A DNA stretch of 64,000 bases from Rhizomys pruinosus (Eukaryota > Chordata > Mammalia > Rodentia > Spalacidae). Location of the stretch: assembly GCA_009823505.1 (NCBI GenBank), contig VZQC01006354.1:186001-250000 (forward strand), written 5' to 3'. The notes under the pieces are model-generated. The model searched no databases and was not told the origin of the DNA. It saw only the letters and a list, made by a program, of their open reading frames with translations. Position 1 is the first letter of the stretch, and each line of letters begins with the position of its first letter. The position numbers and the translations under genes are program-made. Shown here piece by piece: positions 1-11,680 of this stretch.

Positions 1-206
1 TGTCTGATATTAGACTAGCCACTCTGGCTTGTTTCTTGGTACCATTCACTTGGAATATTTTTTTCCATCCTTTCACTCTAAGGTGGTTTCTGACCTTGTG
101 GATGAGATGGTTTTCTTGTAGACAGCAGATAGAAGGATTCTGTTTCCTACTCCATTCTCCCAGTCTATGTCTTCTGATTGGGGAGTTTAGACCACTAGTA
201 TTTAAG

Positions 207-242
<36 letters not shown>

Positions 243-387
243 TTGGTGTTTTCAGGACAGGGTCTCCCTGTAGCCAGGGCTGTCCTGGAACTCACTCTGT
301 AGACCAGGCTGTCCTGAACTCACAAAGATCTGCATGCCTCTGCCTCCCGAATGCTAGGATTAAAGACGTGTGCCACCATGCCTGGCT

Positions 388-563
388 GTATTAGTCACTT
401 TTCTCTTGCTGTGATAAAACACCATGACCAAGGGAACTTATCAAAGGAAGAGTTTATTTGAGATTACAATTGACAGTTCTAGAGAATCAGAGGCCATTGT
501 GGTGGGAAGCATGGTGGCCAGGGCTGGAGTAGCAAGCCGAGGGTCACATCTCACAATGAGCAC

Positions 564-614
<51 letters not shown>

Positions 615-777
615 GACACCACAAAGCTTGTTAAACTCACTAAGCCTGCCCCCAATAACATACTTCCTCCAGCATGGCCACACCTTCTAAGAACTCCAAG
701 AACAGTGCCACCAACTGGAGACAAAATGTCTGAATACTTAAAGCCTATGGGGGGACACTCTCATTCAAACCACCACA
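388..777 (+). mobile_element. Rodent interspersed repeat nested in a B1
   Basis: About 390 bp running from 'tattagtcac' to 'caaaccaccaca', with a (GA)n run at 565-610. A second copy with the same ends lies at 21141-21502. 'ctggct' flanks this copy on both sides, which suggests a short target-site duplication. The class is uncertain: it resembles an abundant rodent non-autonomous repeat, possibly a DNA transposon, but I cannot name the family from sequence alone. Confidence 0.65.
565..610. repeat. (GA)n microsatellite
   Basis: About 23 uninterrupted GA dinucleotides inside the repeat at 388-777. The second copy of that repeat (21141-21502) has only a few GA units here, so the expansion happened in this copy. 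Confidence 0.95.
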
Positions 778-1224
778 CTGGCTAAGGTTATTATTGAGAG
801 ATGTGTGTTGCTTCATTTCATCTTATTTTTTGTTTGCATTCTTGGTCTAGGTTTGTATTTACTCTGTTAGGCTTTTGTTGATTTCTCTCTTTAATTGATT
901 AGAGATAGTTGCTCCTTTCCTCTTTTCTTTGGATTGCTTGTATTTTCTGAAGTGTTGGTTTCTTAGACATGTATTCTTTCATCTTGTTCATGTCATGAAA
1001 GATTTTTCTTTCTCCTTCAACTATAATTGACATTTTTGCTGGGTATAGTAGTCTGGGTTGGCATCTAAAGTTGTTTAGCACTGGGAATACTTTGTTCCAC
1101 ATTCTTCTAGCTTTCATAGTTTGCACTGAGAAGTCAGCTGTGATTCTGATGGGTTTCCTCTTAGATGTAATTTGTTTTTCTCTTGTGGCTTTCAGTGTTT
1201 TGTCTTTGTTTTGAACATCTACTG

Positions 1225-1237
1225 TTTTGTTTTGTTT

Positions 1238-1268
<31 letters not shown>

Positions 1269-1406
1269 ATTTGAGACAGGGTCTCCCTGTAGTCCCAGCT
1301 GTCCTGGAACTCACTCTGTAGACCAGGGTGGCCTTGACCTCACAGAGATCTGCCTGCCTCTGCCTCCCAAGTGCTAGGATTAAAGGCATGTGCCACCATG
1401 CTTGGC
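1225..1406 (-). mobile_element. B1 SINE in L1 ORF1
   Basis: Minus-strand B1 with an (ATTT)n tail at about 1241-1268. Flanks at about 1210-1224 and 1407-1421 share 'catcta' followed by a 'tgtttt' run with one mismatch, consistent with a target-site duplication in L1 ORF1. Confidence 0.85.
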
Positions 1407-2239
1407 CAAGCATCTAGTGTTTTAACAATTATATGGCATGGGGAATTTATTTTCTGCTCCTATTTGGTGTTCTATGTGCTTCTTGTATTTGTATGGGTTT
1501 GTCTTTTTTCAGTTTTGGGAAATTTTTTCTATTATCCTGTTGAAGATCTGGTCAATAGTGTTGTCTTGGGATTCTTCTTCTTCCTCTATCCCTATGATGC
1601 AGAGGTTTGGTCTTTTCATAGTGTCCCACATTTCCTGGTTGTTCCACTCTTGTGTTTTTAATTTTTTTCATAATCTTTACTTGAGTATTCTAGTTGCTCC
1701 GTGTTATCTTGCAGGTCTGATATTCTTTTTTTCTGCTTTTCCAATTCTGCTTCTGAGTCTTTTTCCAATCTTTTCCTGTTGATTGGATGAGTGGTTGATT
1801 TCCTTTTTCATCCTGAGATTTCTTTAGTATTTCCATTTCTTTTTGGAGCTTCTCAATCTTTTTGTAGCTCTTTGCTTCACTTGTTGGTTTCCTTTTTCGT
1901 TTCAATGTGGGATCTTTTCATCATTTCCACTTCCTTCCTGAGTTTGTTATTTTCTCCCTTTAGTTCTTTCTAGCATTTGTCATTATCTCCCTCTAGGTCC
2001 TTCTTGAGTTTTTCATTCTCTCCCCTTAGTTCTCTAATTTCTTTGAATATGTCTACAGTTGTTCTTCTAAGGTCCATATCTTGGTTTCCTTCAAGGGAGA
2101 TCTCATTGTAGGAATCTTCTGTAGGGTTGGTAGAGTTTGGTGTGGATTTATTATGAGCTTTTCCCATGTTGGTTTTTTTTTTCTTTGTTTCTTTGACATG
2201 TGGATTTGTTTATTTGTTTCTTTGGATTCTGGTGTCTCA

Positions 2240-2590
2240 ATGTTGGCTGCACAGACTCTAATCACTAATACTGCACCTGCTAGATCCTCTGCACCACACC
2301 TCCACCAGGATGTGGGGGTTTGTTACTTTGGCCCAGGCAATGGTACCCTGTTGGACAAACCTCCATGGGGAAGGAAGGGTGCACAAGGCACCAAGGCAGG
2401 TGGGGCACACGCTGGTGTTGTGTGGGCTGTGGGTGTATATCCACTCACACCACACACTGGGCACATGCTAAGCATGGCTTTTTAAACCTGGTGGTGATCC
2501 CTATATGGGGTCTCATAACTGAATGTGGAGATCATGAAAAACTTGGCCACAGTAAAAGGTTTCTTGGCAGTCAGTGATCAAAAATCAATC
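2240..2590 (-). mobile_element. Probable 5' UTR of the L1 at 1-2239
   Basis: This lies directly upstream (minus sense) of the ORF1 start and shows no other repeat signature. By position it is the L1 5' UTR. I see no match to the monomers of the L1 at 43803, so it would be a different promoter type. The left boundary is a guess. Confidence 0.35.
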
Positions 2591-2979
2591 CCAAATCAAA
2601 TGCATGATGAATCTGAGGAAATTTTGATGAATCTGAGGAGTTTCTGGCAGCCCTGACTCATATTGTGCCCTTTGACCTCAGCAACCTTGGTTTAGGACAC
2701 AAATCTTCACTTCATACTGCGCTTGCCATCACATCATGAGATGCCAATGAATGATACCTGAAATGCCTTGGCTCAAGTTCAAGGTCATTGTATATTATAG
2801 TCATGGTGTTTTTACTGTAAGGTCAAAGCTTTTTCCTCTAATGGAAACAATAGTTTAATTAAAGAAGACTTACTATTTTAAAGACTTTCAATATTTTCTT
2901 GTCATCATTCTTTAACACATGAGCATCAGATTAATGTCTTTTGTTTTTTCTGTTGTTATAGTTTGATTTTTTGTTGAAA
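2591..2979. other. AT-rich spacer, nothing recognised
   Basis: No gene, SINE or L1 signature seen. A short direct repeat ('gatgaatctgagga') occurs at about 2608 and 2627. Confidence 0.5.
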
Positions 2980-4869
2980 TATTTTATTATTTATTCATTT
3001 GTTTAATTTTTTTGTCTGTTTCATACATAATTTTTCAGTCAGTCTTAATCTCCATTATATCTGCTTCTCCCTTGGCACCCTCCCTTTCCTCCCTGCCTGA
3101 GTTCATACCTTCTGTCATTCCTGCTAGAGTTCATTGTGCCAAATTACTCTCCTGGTTCATTCCCCAGTGCCAGCTCCTCCCCTGAGCTCTAGTTAACCTA
3201 TCTAGAATCTGTTTTTCTAAAGAAGGCCAGATCTTCCTCACCTGATCACCATCTGCTGTCAATATTTTCTCAGCCAAAATTTGGGCTCTGCTATCCATTT
3301 CTACACTTCTGTGCTGGGTTGTGTTCAGCTGAGCTTGCATGGGTCTTGTGCATGCTGATGCCAATGCTGTAGGTTCATATGAACTGAGTCCCAGGAGCTT
3401 GTAGGGTTCATTTCCATTTGGTCCTGCAACACCTCCCTGGCTCTTACAAACTTTCTGCCCCCCTTCCACAATGCTCCCTGAGCCCTAGGTGGGTGAAGAT
3501 GAATATAGGCAGCCTGTCCATGGGACCACTCTCTGTAGACTCCTAATCTTCATGCTTTGGCCATTCAGGCCCTTTTGGGTTCCTGGTCTCCTGTTGCATT
3601 GGAGGAGCTTTGTTAGTGAGAGTTAGGAGGTTGTTAATGCCTTCTTGGGTCCCTGTTCTATGATGCTTGGGTCTTGTGTATAGAGGCTGCATTGTAGATG
3701 TGTCACCTAGGCATGAACCATCACATATCTGTGTGTGTCCAGTTGTGGGACTCTGTACTATTCTCATCTGGAGCAAAAGAATCTTCTTTTCTGAGTGGTG
3801 ATGGGATATTTGTCTGTAAATATAAGGATACTTCTTTTGTTGTTAGTAAAATATTACCTTAGCCTAGGGATGTGTCTACCTTGTGGAACTGTCTAAGATC
3901 TATGACCTCTCCAGATGTGTGCATCTGGCTATGTTTACATTATCACACAAGTTTCCTTCCTCCACTGAGTGGGCTTTAGGTCCAATTGGTTAACCATTGA
4001 TTTTCCCAAGACAGAAGTGCTGCTATTGCACCTGATGTCATATGCTGTGCTGGTCATTGTCGTTTTGAGGCTGATGTTGAACCATCTGTTGATGATCTTC
4101 CTTAGTGGCTTGCATAGTGCTCTCCACAGCTATGAGAGATGGCCTTCAGGGTGGTGGCTTCCAGGTCAGATCCAGCTTCATTGCTCAAGGTCCAGTCTCC
4201 AAAGTATGTCCTATCTTCAGCAATAGGGTCTTTCCTTCAGATTCTTGGTGGCAATAGCCTGTGTAATTTTGGGAGTTTCTTGGACTACTCTGGTCAATAA
4301 CTCAAAGGAAGGGTTTCTCCTGTCTGGTACTATTTCTCAATATACAGCCTTCAACTTTCCATATGGACTAATGTAGAGATATCGTGTGTGTATTTAGTCA
4401 ATAAATTGTTAGGATAATGTGATTCTCTTGTTTTTTCCCCAGCATGGCATTATTTATTTATCTCTCTTCTCTCCTTTTTTTATGGTCTTCTTGAGACAGG
4501 GTCTCCCTGTAGCTCCAGCTGGCCTTGAAGTCACAGAGATCCACCTGCCTCTGCCTCCTGAGTGCTGGGATTAAAGGTGTGGGCCACCACGCCCAGCTCT
4601 CTTCTCTCCTTTTACCTGTCTAGCCCTCCCTCCATGTCTTTTCCATGCCTTCTCCATTAAAATATCCCCATTTCTCCCTTGATACTGCCAGTCTCCTATG
4701 GCCCCACTTCTCTTGGGCTCTTTCCCCACCTTTGTCACCACCTTTTCTTCTACAGCCCTTCCACTCTCCTCCCATTTAGATAACCTATTTTATCCATTCC
4801 TCCTTTAGTAACACCTGTCACCTACTAGCCTTCTGCCTCAGTTTTCTTCTTTCCCTTTCCCTTCCTGCG
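2980..4869 (-). mobile_element. Old rodent L1 3' UTR (Lx-like)
   Basis: A long minus-strand 3' UTR of an old rodent L1. An A-rich tail (T-rich on plus) lies near 2980-3020. The body contains phrases typical of rodent L1 3' ends, such as 'actgagtgggctttaggtcc' and 'agcaatagggtctt'. It leads into the end of ORF2 at 4870. The family name is from memory, not a search. A B1 interrupts it at 4479-4596. Confidence 0.6.
4479..4596 (-). mobile_element. B1 SINE with 17-bp target-site duplication
   Basis: Minus-strand B1 with 'ctctcttctctcctttt' at 4462-4478 repeated exactly at 4597-4613. Confidence 0.9.
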
Positions 4870-5262
4870 TTCCTTTCATTTATTTGGTTCCTATAGTTAC
4901 ATCATGGGATATACTTACATATATGGATTTGGTGCTTGCCACAAATGAGGGACAACACATGTCGTTTGTTTTTCCGAGTCTGCGTTACTTCACTTAGCAT
5001 TAAGTTCCATCCATTTGCCTGCAAATTTCATGATGTCATTTTTCTTTACCACTGCATAGAACTCCATTGTGTAGATGTACCACATTCTCATTATTCACTC
5101 ATCAGTTGAGGGACACTTGGGTTGTTTCCAGCTCTTCACTATTGTGAAAAGAGCAGCAATGAACATGGACGTGCACGTATCTCTGCAATAGGATGAATCC
5201 TTTTGGTATAAACCCAGGAATGCTATGACTGGGTCAAATGGTATGTTCATTTTGAGTCCTTT

Positions 5263-7422
5263 TTTTCCTGTAAGTACTTGTGTTTATAATTTTATTTTAT
5301 TTATTTTATTTTTAAAAATTTATTGTTTTACATAAATATTTTTGTACAAGATTATGTTACAAATCGAATCTAGACCCGTGTCCCCCTCCGAACATCCCCA
5401 CCCCATCAGATTCACCCTTTCAGTCAGTTCTTTGATGCAGTCTTTTCTGTTGTTGTTGGTGGTGGTGTTCTTTCCAATATGCATCACTCCCAACAAGAAA
5501 TGTTTACAACTAGGTAATTGGCACTAGCATCCACAGATGAGGGATACCATTCATTGTTTGTTTTTCTGGGACTGTGTTACTTCACTTAACATAATATCTT
5601 CTAGTTCCATCCATTTTCCTGCAAAGTTCATGATGTCATCTTTCTTTACTGCTGCATAGAACTCCATTGTGTAGATGTACCACATTTTCTCTATCCACTC
5701 GTCAGTTGAGGGGCACTTGGGTTGGTTCCAGCTCCTTGCTATTGTGAAGAGAGCTGAAATAAACATGGCTGTACATGTATCTCTGTGATAAGATGAGTCT
5801 TGTGGGTACATACCCAGGAGTGGTATGGCTGGGTCAGGTGGCAAGTTCATTCCAAGTCTTCCAAGGGTTCTCCACACTGCTTTCCATAGTGGCTGTACCA
5901 GTTTACATTCCCACCAGCAGTGGATGAGTGTTTCCCTTTCCCCGCAGCCTCTCCAGCACTTGGTATCATTTGTTTTCTTGATCCTAGCCAGTCTTATTGG
6001 AGTAAGATGATATCTTAAAAGTGGTTTTGATTTGCATTTCCTTAATGATTAGTGATGTTGAACACTTCTTAAGATGTTTCTCAGCCATCTCTAATTCCTC
6101 ACTTGTGAAGTCTCTGTTCAGCTCTTTGCTCCATCTTTTGAGTGGGTCATTTGTTTTCCTTCTTCTTTGTTTTTTGAGTAGTTTATATATTCTGGAAATC
6201 AATATTTTGTCAGATGTATCCACGGTGAAGATTTCCTCCCACTCTGAGATTTCTCTTCACTTCTTTGATTGTTTCTTTTGATGTACAGAAGCTTGTGAGT
6301 TTAATGAAGTCCGATTTGTCAATTGTAGACCTTAATTCTTGTGCAGCTGCTGTCTGATTTAAGAAGTCTTTTCCTATGCCTATGTCTTGTAGTCTGCTGC
6401 CAACTTTTTCTTCTATCGTCTTCAGAGTTTGGGGTTTCACGTTGAGATCTTTGATCCATCTGGAGTTGACTTTTGTACAGGGTGAGAGGTAGGGTTTTAA
6501 TTTCATTCTTCTACAAGTGGTGATCCAGTTTTGCCAACACCACTTGCTGAAGATGCTGTCTTTTCTCCATTGTGGCTTCGTGGCCCCCTTGTCAAATATG
6601 AGATGGCTGAAATTGTATGTGCTCAAGTTTGGAACTTCAGTTTTGTTCCATTGTTTAACAGGTCTGTTTTTGTGCCAGCACCAAGCTGTTTTTATGACTA
6701 TAGTCCTGTAGTATAGTTTGAAGTCTGGTATAGAGATCCCCCCTGTGTTGCTCTTTTCACTCAGGGTTTTTTTTGGCTATTTGGGGTCTTTTGTTTTTCC
6801 AAATGAAATTATGGACTTTTTTTCCAAGCCTGTGAAGAAACTCTTGGGAATTTTAATAGGGACTGTGTTAAATCTATACAAGAGTTTGGGTAGAATGGAC
6901 ATTTTTACAATGTTAATTTTCCCAATCCATGAGCATTGGAGGTTTTTCCATCTTCTGATGTCTTTTTCAATTTCTTTCTTCAGGGGTTTAAACTTTTTGT
7001 TGTAGAGATCTTTGGTGTATTTGGTTAGGTTTGTTCCTAGGTATTTTATTGTTTTTGAGGCTATCATGAGTGGGAAGGTCTCTTTGAATTCCTTCCTCAG
7101 TTGCTTGTTGTTGTGTAAAGAAAGGCTACTGTTTTTTTTTTTGTTTTGTTTTTTTTTTTAGGTTAATTTTGTATCCTGCCACTTTACAAGCTCTTAATCA
7201 TTTCTAGGAGTTTTCTTGTGGAGTTCTTAGCATCCCTTAAGTAAACAATCATATCATTGGCAAAACGGGATAGCTTGACTTCCTGTTTTCCAATTAGTGC
7301 TCCTTTAATTTCCTTTTCTTGCCTTATTGCCCTAGCAAGTATTTCAAGCACTACATTGAAGAGGAGTGGTGACAGGGGGCAGCCTTGCCGAGTTCCTACC
7401 TTTAAAGGGAATGCTTCTGTCA
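5263..7422 (-). mobile_element. Younger 5'-truncated L1 in older L1
   Basis: A 2.2-kb minus-strand insertion of the same L1 family as the copy at 16581-19266; their 3' UTRs share the stretch before and after 'gaaaagactgcatcaaagaac'. It is flanked by 'ttcattttgagtc' at about 5247-5259 and 7423-7435. Its ORF2 is broken into pieces: 7184-7423 (reverse transcriptase core), 6777-7067, 6210-6626, 5984-6223 and 5551-5877. The RT motif that should read FADDM reads FANDM (7250-7264), so a catalytic aspartate is lost. A T-rich slippage tract at about 7131-7160 breaks the frame. Confidence 0.85.
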
Positions 7423-7639
7423 TTCATTTTGAGTCTTTTAAGAGTTCTCTATGCTGCTCTCTATAGGGCTTGCATGAGTTTGCATTCCCACCAGCAGTGG
7501 ATGAGTGTTCCCCTTTCCCCACAACCTCTCCAGCATTTGGTATCATTTGTTTTCTTGATCATAGCCAGTGTTACCAGGGTAAGATGAAATCTTAAAGTGG
7601 TTTTAATTTATACTTTCTTAATTACTAATGATATTGAAC

Positions 7640-7907
7640 ACTTTTTTTTACTTCTTTTTTTTTTTTTTTTTTAATTTTTTTTTTTATTATTTCTGTGGTG
7701 TATGAATGTAGTATGTGCAGGTCTGTGCACCCGTGTGTGCGATGCCGCGGGAAGGTCAGAAGAGGGTCCGGATTCCCCTGGAACTGGAGATATCTGGAAT
7801 TGAGTTTCAGACGGTTTTCGGCCCCCATGTGGGTTGTCTTGCGGGATCGAACACGGGTCCTCTGTAAGAGCGGTCGGCGCTCTTCACCGCAGGCATCTCT
7901 CCAGTCC
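7640..7907 (-). mobile_element. B2 SINE in old L1
   Basis: Minus-strand B2 with a long T tract (A tail) at about 7650-7685 and a tRNA-like head near 7890. The host L1 sequence 'atattgaaca' followed by T is found at both edges (about 7630 and 7910), consistent with a target-site duplication. Confidence 0.88.
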
Positions 7908-8181
7908 CAATATTGAACATTTTAAAGATATTCTTAGCCACGCTTACACTTGCTTCTTTTGAAAAGTTTCCTGTTCAGATATTTTAGCCCATCTTTTATT
8001 GCGCGCATTTGCTTTTTGTTTTCTGAGTTATTTGTTTATTCTGGTTGTTAATCCTCTATCAGATGTGTACCTGGCAATGATTCTCTCCCACTCTGTGGCT
8101 TTTTCTTAATTTCTTTGATTGTTTCTTTTGTTGTACAGAAGCTTTTTAGTTTATCAAGGTCCCACTGGTTGATTGTTGACT

Positions 8182-8299
8182 GCAGTGCAGCTTGGGGCTC
8201 TCACCAGGGAGTGGACAGAGGTCAGCCTCAGCACTCACTGGGAGAGTGGAACCCACAGAATGCCTAACCATGTGGGGTCCACCTAAAGGCTCTCTCAGT
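8182..8299. other. Short spacer, nothing recognised
   Basis: Lies between the L1 truncation point and the next B2. No recognisable element. Confidence 0.4.
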
Positions 8300-8557
8300 G
8301 TTTGATTTATTTTTTATTTTTTATTTTATTTTTTTTATTTATGTGTATGAATGTACTGTCTACATGTAAGTTTGTGCACCCGTGTCATGCAATGCTGCGG
8401 AGGTCAGAAGAGGGTGTCGGATTCCCCTGGAACTGGAGTTCTCCTGGAATTGGAGTTTCAGACGGTTCTTGGCCGCCATGTGGGTACTGGGGATCGAACC
8501 TGGGTCCTCTGCAAGAGCGGTCGGCGCTCTTAACCGCTAGGCCATCTCTCCAGCCCC
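8300..8557 (-). mobile_element. B2 SINE
   Basis: Complete minus-strand B2 with an (ATTTT)-rich tail and the internal duplicated 'ctccagttccagg' block that marks one B2 group in this window. The B box is intact in antisense as 'ggatcgaacc'. Confidence 0.92.
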
Positions 8558-8574
8558 GATTTTTTTTTAATTAC

Positions 8575-8720
8575 TAAGTGAGGACAGGAAAGACCACTCA
8601 ACAGGTGCTTGCTGCCAAGCCTGGGTGCTCAGAGTTCCATCCCTAGGATTCACAATGGGGGACCCACTGACTCCTGCAAGTTGTCCTCTGACTTCCACAT
8701 GCACACTGTGGCACACTGGT

Positions 8721-8774
<54 letters not shown>

Positions 8775-8775
8775 T
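8575..8775 (+). mobile_element. B3-like SINE ending in (CA)n(TA)n
   Basis: Plus-strand tRNA-derived SINE with 'tgcttgctgccaagcctgg' and 'cctgcaagttgtcctctgac'. It resembles the copy in the other orientation at 31630-31797. It runs into (CA)n at 8722-8757 and (TA)n to 8774. Confidence 0.65.
8722..8774. repeat. (CA)n(TA)n microsatellite
   Basis: An uninterrupted CA run followed by TA, at the 3' end of a SINE. Confidence 0.95.
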
Positions 8776-8809
8776 AAAATTTAAAAATAAAAAGGAAATA
8801 AAATGGCTC

Positions 8810-8940
8810 TTTGAAGCTAGGTGTGATGGTAGAGGCAGATACATCAGGCATTCACAGGAACCCCTGTTTACTTAGCAGTTTAACAACCAGCCTGGGCTAC
8901 ATGAGATCTTGTTGCAAAAATAAGAAACCAAAGGAAAAAA
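8810..8940 (+). mobile_element. Old B1-like fragment
   Basis: A diverged B1/proto-B1 shape: 'gctaggtgtgatggta', then 'ccagcctgggctacatgaga', then an A-rich end. Confidence 0.5.
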
Positions 8941-9027
8941 AAAAAGAAACCAAAGATAAAACAAACAGAAATCCCTAAAAGTTGCTGTTGGAATTGCTGA
9001 TTTGGTTTTCATTAAAAAAAAATCATG

Positions 9028-9175
9028 CTGGGCATGGTGGCGCACGCCTTTAATCCTAGCACTTCGGAGGCAGAGGCAGGTGGATCTTTGTGAGTTCAAG
9101 GCCAGCCTGGTCTACAGAGTGAGTTCCAGGACATCTCAGGCTACAGAGAGACCCTGTCTCAAAAAGACCAAAAAA
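9028..9175 (+). mobile_element. B1 SINE
   Basis: Full plus-strand B1 from 'gctgggcatggtggcgcacg' to 'aaaaagaccaaaa'. 'aaaaaatcat' at its left edge is repeated at its right edge (to about 9185). Confidence 0.92.
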
Positions 9176-9185
9176 AAAAAAATCA

Positions 9186-9749
9186 TTAAGTACATTTTAG
9201 CTTAGGATCAGAATAGAATTTCTAATGATTTCTAAAATAGATCTAAACATATGTCTGCCCTATTGTACCACATGTTTATATAAAGTGGTATCTTCAGGAT
9301 TGAGGACTATATCAATAAAGTAGAAATATTGATCAACTCTGAAAAACATTGAGGATGCTATACATCCTGTAATATCACTTATTCAGCCAGCTTTAATTCT
9401 TTTTGTAAAAATAAATGATCACATTGAACCCATTACTATGAAAATTTGCTTTCACCTTTAATAAATGGCAAATTATATGTGTGTCAAATAATTTTTAATG
9501 ATTTTATGATTTAATATATAAACTTTTAGTTCATATCCTACTTCATATGCCTATAAAGCCAGCATCATGTAAATTTTTGTTGTGCAAAAAGGGGCTGTGA
9601 GTGGAAAAGTTTAAAGTAAAAGTACATCTATCTCCAGTACGGTCACTCTGTGATGTTTTCTGTATTCAACTGTAAGTCTGATGCTCTCTTAGAAAAAAAA
9701 TCTCTTGAAAAGTTTTGATTATGGTGAATATGGATTTTCTTATGTCATC
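9186..9749. other. AT-rich spacer, nothing recognised
   Basis: No gene or repeat family recognised, and no open frame above background. Confidence 0.5.
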
Positions 9750-10153
9750 ATTGTGGTTGGTTTGTGTCCCTCAAAAGGACATCTTGGAATCCGAACCCCC
9801 AAAATCTGACTGTGGTTCTTTTTGAAAATGGTGTCTTTACAGATGTCATCAGGATAAGAAGAGCTGTTAATGGCATGTCCTGACTGAATCCGACTGACAT
9901 CCTTAGGAAAGGCACAGGCAGGCATGGGGGACACAGGATGTGTGTGGCAGAGGTGACACCAGACCATGCCAACACCTTCGGAAATAGCCAGGGGTGAGGA
10001 GGAGTCCTTCCTCAGGCTGCTGAGGGATCACAGCCTGCAGACACCTTCATTTCAGACTTCCAGACTCCAGAAATGCAGGCGAAAATATTTCTCTTGTTTT
10101 AAGCCATTTAGCTTATGATTCTTTGCTATGGTGGTCCTGGAAACCAATGTGAC
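9750..10153 (+). mobile_element. MLT1-like (ERVL-MaLR) solo LTR
   Basis: An old LTR of the mammal-wide MaLR type. Marks are 'tttgtgtccctcaaaa' at the start, 'ctttacagatgtcatcagga' in the middle, 'ttcagacttccagactccag', and a 3' end with 'ttgttttaagccat' and 'tggaaaccaatgtgac'. No internal retroviral genes adjoin it. Subfamily not determined. Confidence 0.7.
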
Positions 10154-10779
10154 ATGTTACAAATGAACTTGGAAAACAAAATTCAAAATATAGAATGCAG
10201 TCCCTGTCAGATCTGCAGTCATGCGGTCCTGGAGCGGTCCACGTGGAGGCAGGGTTGGGGGGGTGGGGCAGAAGATATCAACAACAGGAGTCGTAGTTTT
10301 GCTCTGGAACTTCTTATTCTCCCAGCAAGTTGTAGTTCCCACCTGTAAATCTGGACCTCACCCATCAGCATCCTCAGCCTATGATAGGGCAAAATTCTGA
10401 ACTGCATGGGAGAGATCTGGACTGGTTTCTAAGGGGAGGGTTTGGGTAAGAGGGAGGTGCAGGACACTTCTCACCCCTCAAGCTATAGACAAAGGTGAGA
10501 AACAGAACTTCTCATGGATCTCAGGATTTAGTTATTTCAATGGTTGAAACTAAAACCCATGAGGTTGTTTGTGCTGAACTTCAGTCATTTTCCATTGGAG
10601 ATGGAGAATTTCTGACTTTTATAAGGAATTGTCTTGGCGTGGTTTGGTTTCAGTCACGGTTTAGAACCTATCCAACTGTCCTTGGCTCAGTGATTCAGCT
10701 GTGAAGCTGAAGGGTGCGAAGTGCCTGACGCTGTTAAGCCAGGCTGTTCCTGAGGTCACAGAATGGGAACAAGTATTTC
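10154..10779. other. Spacer, nothing recognised
   Basis: Apparently unique DNA with short open frames only. Confidence 0.45.
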
Positions 10780-11680
10780 CCAATGTTTATCTGGTAAAGG
10801 ATTAATATCAAGAATATATAAAAAAATAATATTCTATGACAAAAAATAAAATATTCAAAATGAGCAATGAAACTGAGTGGCTACTTTTCCAGAGAAGATA
10901 TACACATGGCCATCAAACCCATGAAAGGGTCATCATTAAGGAAATGCAAAGCAGATGAACTATCACCACATACCCACCAAGATGGTTACTCCATTTAAAA
11001 AGCAGCAAATTTGAGGATCTAGAAAAATCAGACCCCTGTGTACTGTGGTTAAGAGCATAACTAGTATCGCTACTGTGGAGACGGTATGGTGATTCCTAAA
11101 AAATAAAAATACTGATCTTTGGTGTATATTCAAAGGAGCTAGAAGCAGAGTCTCAAAGAGATATTTGTATTAGAACCATTATTCATAGTAGTTAATATGT
11201 GGAAGTACGATTGGGGCTACAGTTTAGGGAAGGGTAGAGTCTTGCTCAGCAGGTGAGAGGCTTTGGGTTCCGTCCCAAGTACAACTCAAATGTCTCTCCA
11301 CAGATAAATGAATGGATAGACAAAAGGTGGCACACACAGTGGAATATTATCCAGCCTTTAAGGAAGAAAGTTTCTGACAGGTGCAACAACATGCATGATC
11401 CTTGAGGACAATTCTAAACAAAACCAGTTACAAAAAGACAGATGTCAGGTGGCCTCCTTTCTTTGAAGTAGAGTAAGGAAACATGAAGTCAAGAAACAAA
11501 ATGGAGGTTCTGGGTCTGGTGGGAGACTGGGAAGTTACTGTTTACTGGGTACAGACTTCTTAACGATGGGCCCAAAACAGGGTGGACTTACTTAACAATA
11601 TGAAATTGCATGCTTTAAAATGGTTGACATAGTGAATCGGTGTCATGTCACTTTACAATGTTAAAAATGGGGGGAATACA
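10780..11680 (+). mobile_element. Ancient L1 ORF2 3' end
   Basis: Plus-strand L1M-type tail: 'gataaatgaatggatagaca', 'acagtggaatattatccagcc' and, upstream, 'aaggaaatgcaaagcag', all typical of the end of ORF2, then a diverged 3' UTR. Heavily mutated. An ID-like SINE interrupts it near 11211-11283. Confidence 0.7.
11211..11283 (+). mobile_element. ID-like SINE in ancient L1
   Basis: A roughly 70-bp tRNA-like unit: 'ggggctacagtttaggg', then 'tgagaggctttgggttccgt'. It interrupts the L1 text between 'ggaagtacga' and 'aactcaaatgtc'. Confidence 0.55.

Larger units (their letters stand above)
203..795 (-). mobile_element. B1 SINE inside L1, split by another repeat
   Basis: A minus-strand B1 lies at about 245-387. 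It is flanked by copies of the host L1 target 'taaggttattatt' at 203-215 and 783-795, which form a 13-bp target-site duplication. The tail side of the B1 has expanded to an (ATT)n run at about 210-242. The 5' end of the B1 is cut by the repeat at 388-777; its last bases reappear at 778-783. Confidence 0.8.
1..2239 (-). mobile_element. L1 retrotransposon, ORF1 plus start of ORF2, degraded
   Basis: Read on the minus strand, this segment runs from ORF1 into the first part of ORF2. ORF1 appears to start near 2199 (lysine/arginine-rich start), has a lysine- and glutamate-rich coiled-coil-like stretch around 1690-2167, and ends near 899. The piece at 899-1126 carries the conserved end of ORF1p, with a 'QPRLLYPAKMSI' stretch followed by 'GERKIFHD'. 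Positions 1-202 translate to the ORF2 endonuclease region ('PSICCLQE', 'RVKGWKK'). ORF1 is split over several frames, so no intact protein is encoded. Two B1s interrupt the element (about 216-387 and 1225-1406), and the first itself holds another repeat (388-777). ORF2 runs off the left edge of the window. Confidence 0.85.
4870..8181 (-). mobile_element. Old L1 ORF2 3' part, split by a younger L1
   Basis: The end of ORF2 in minus orientation is at 4870-5262, and the same element resumes at 7423. The break falls exactly at the duplicated target 'ttcattttgagtc'. The second part runs to about 8181, where the homology stops, so the element is 5' truncated. It carries many substitutions and no open frame of note. 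A B2 sits in the second part at 7640-7907. Confidence 0.8.
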
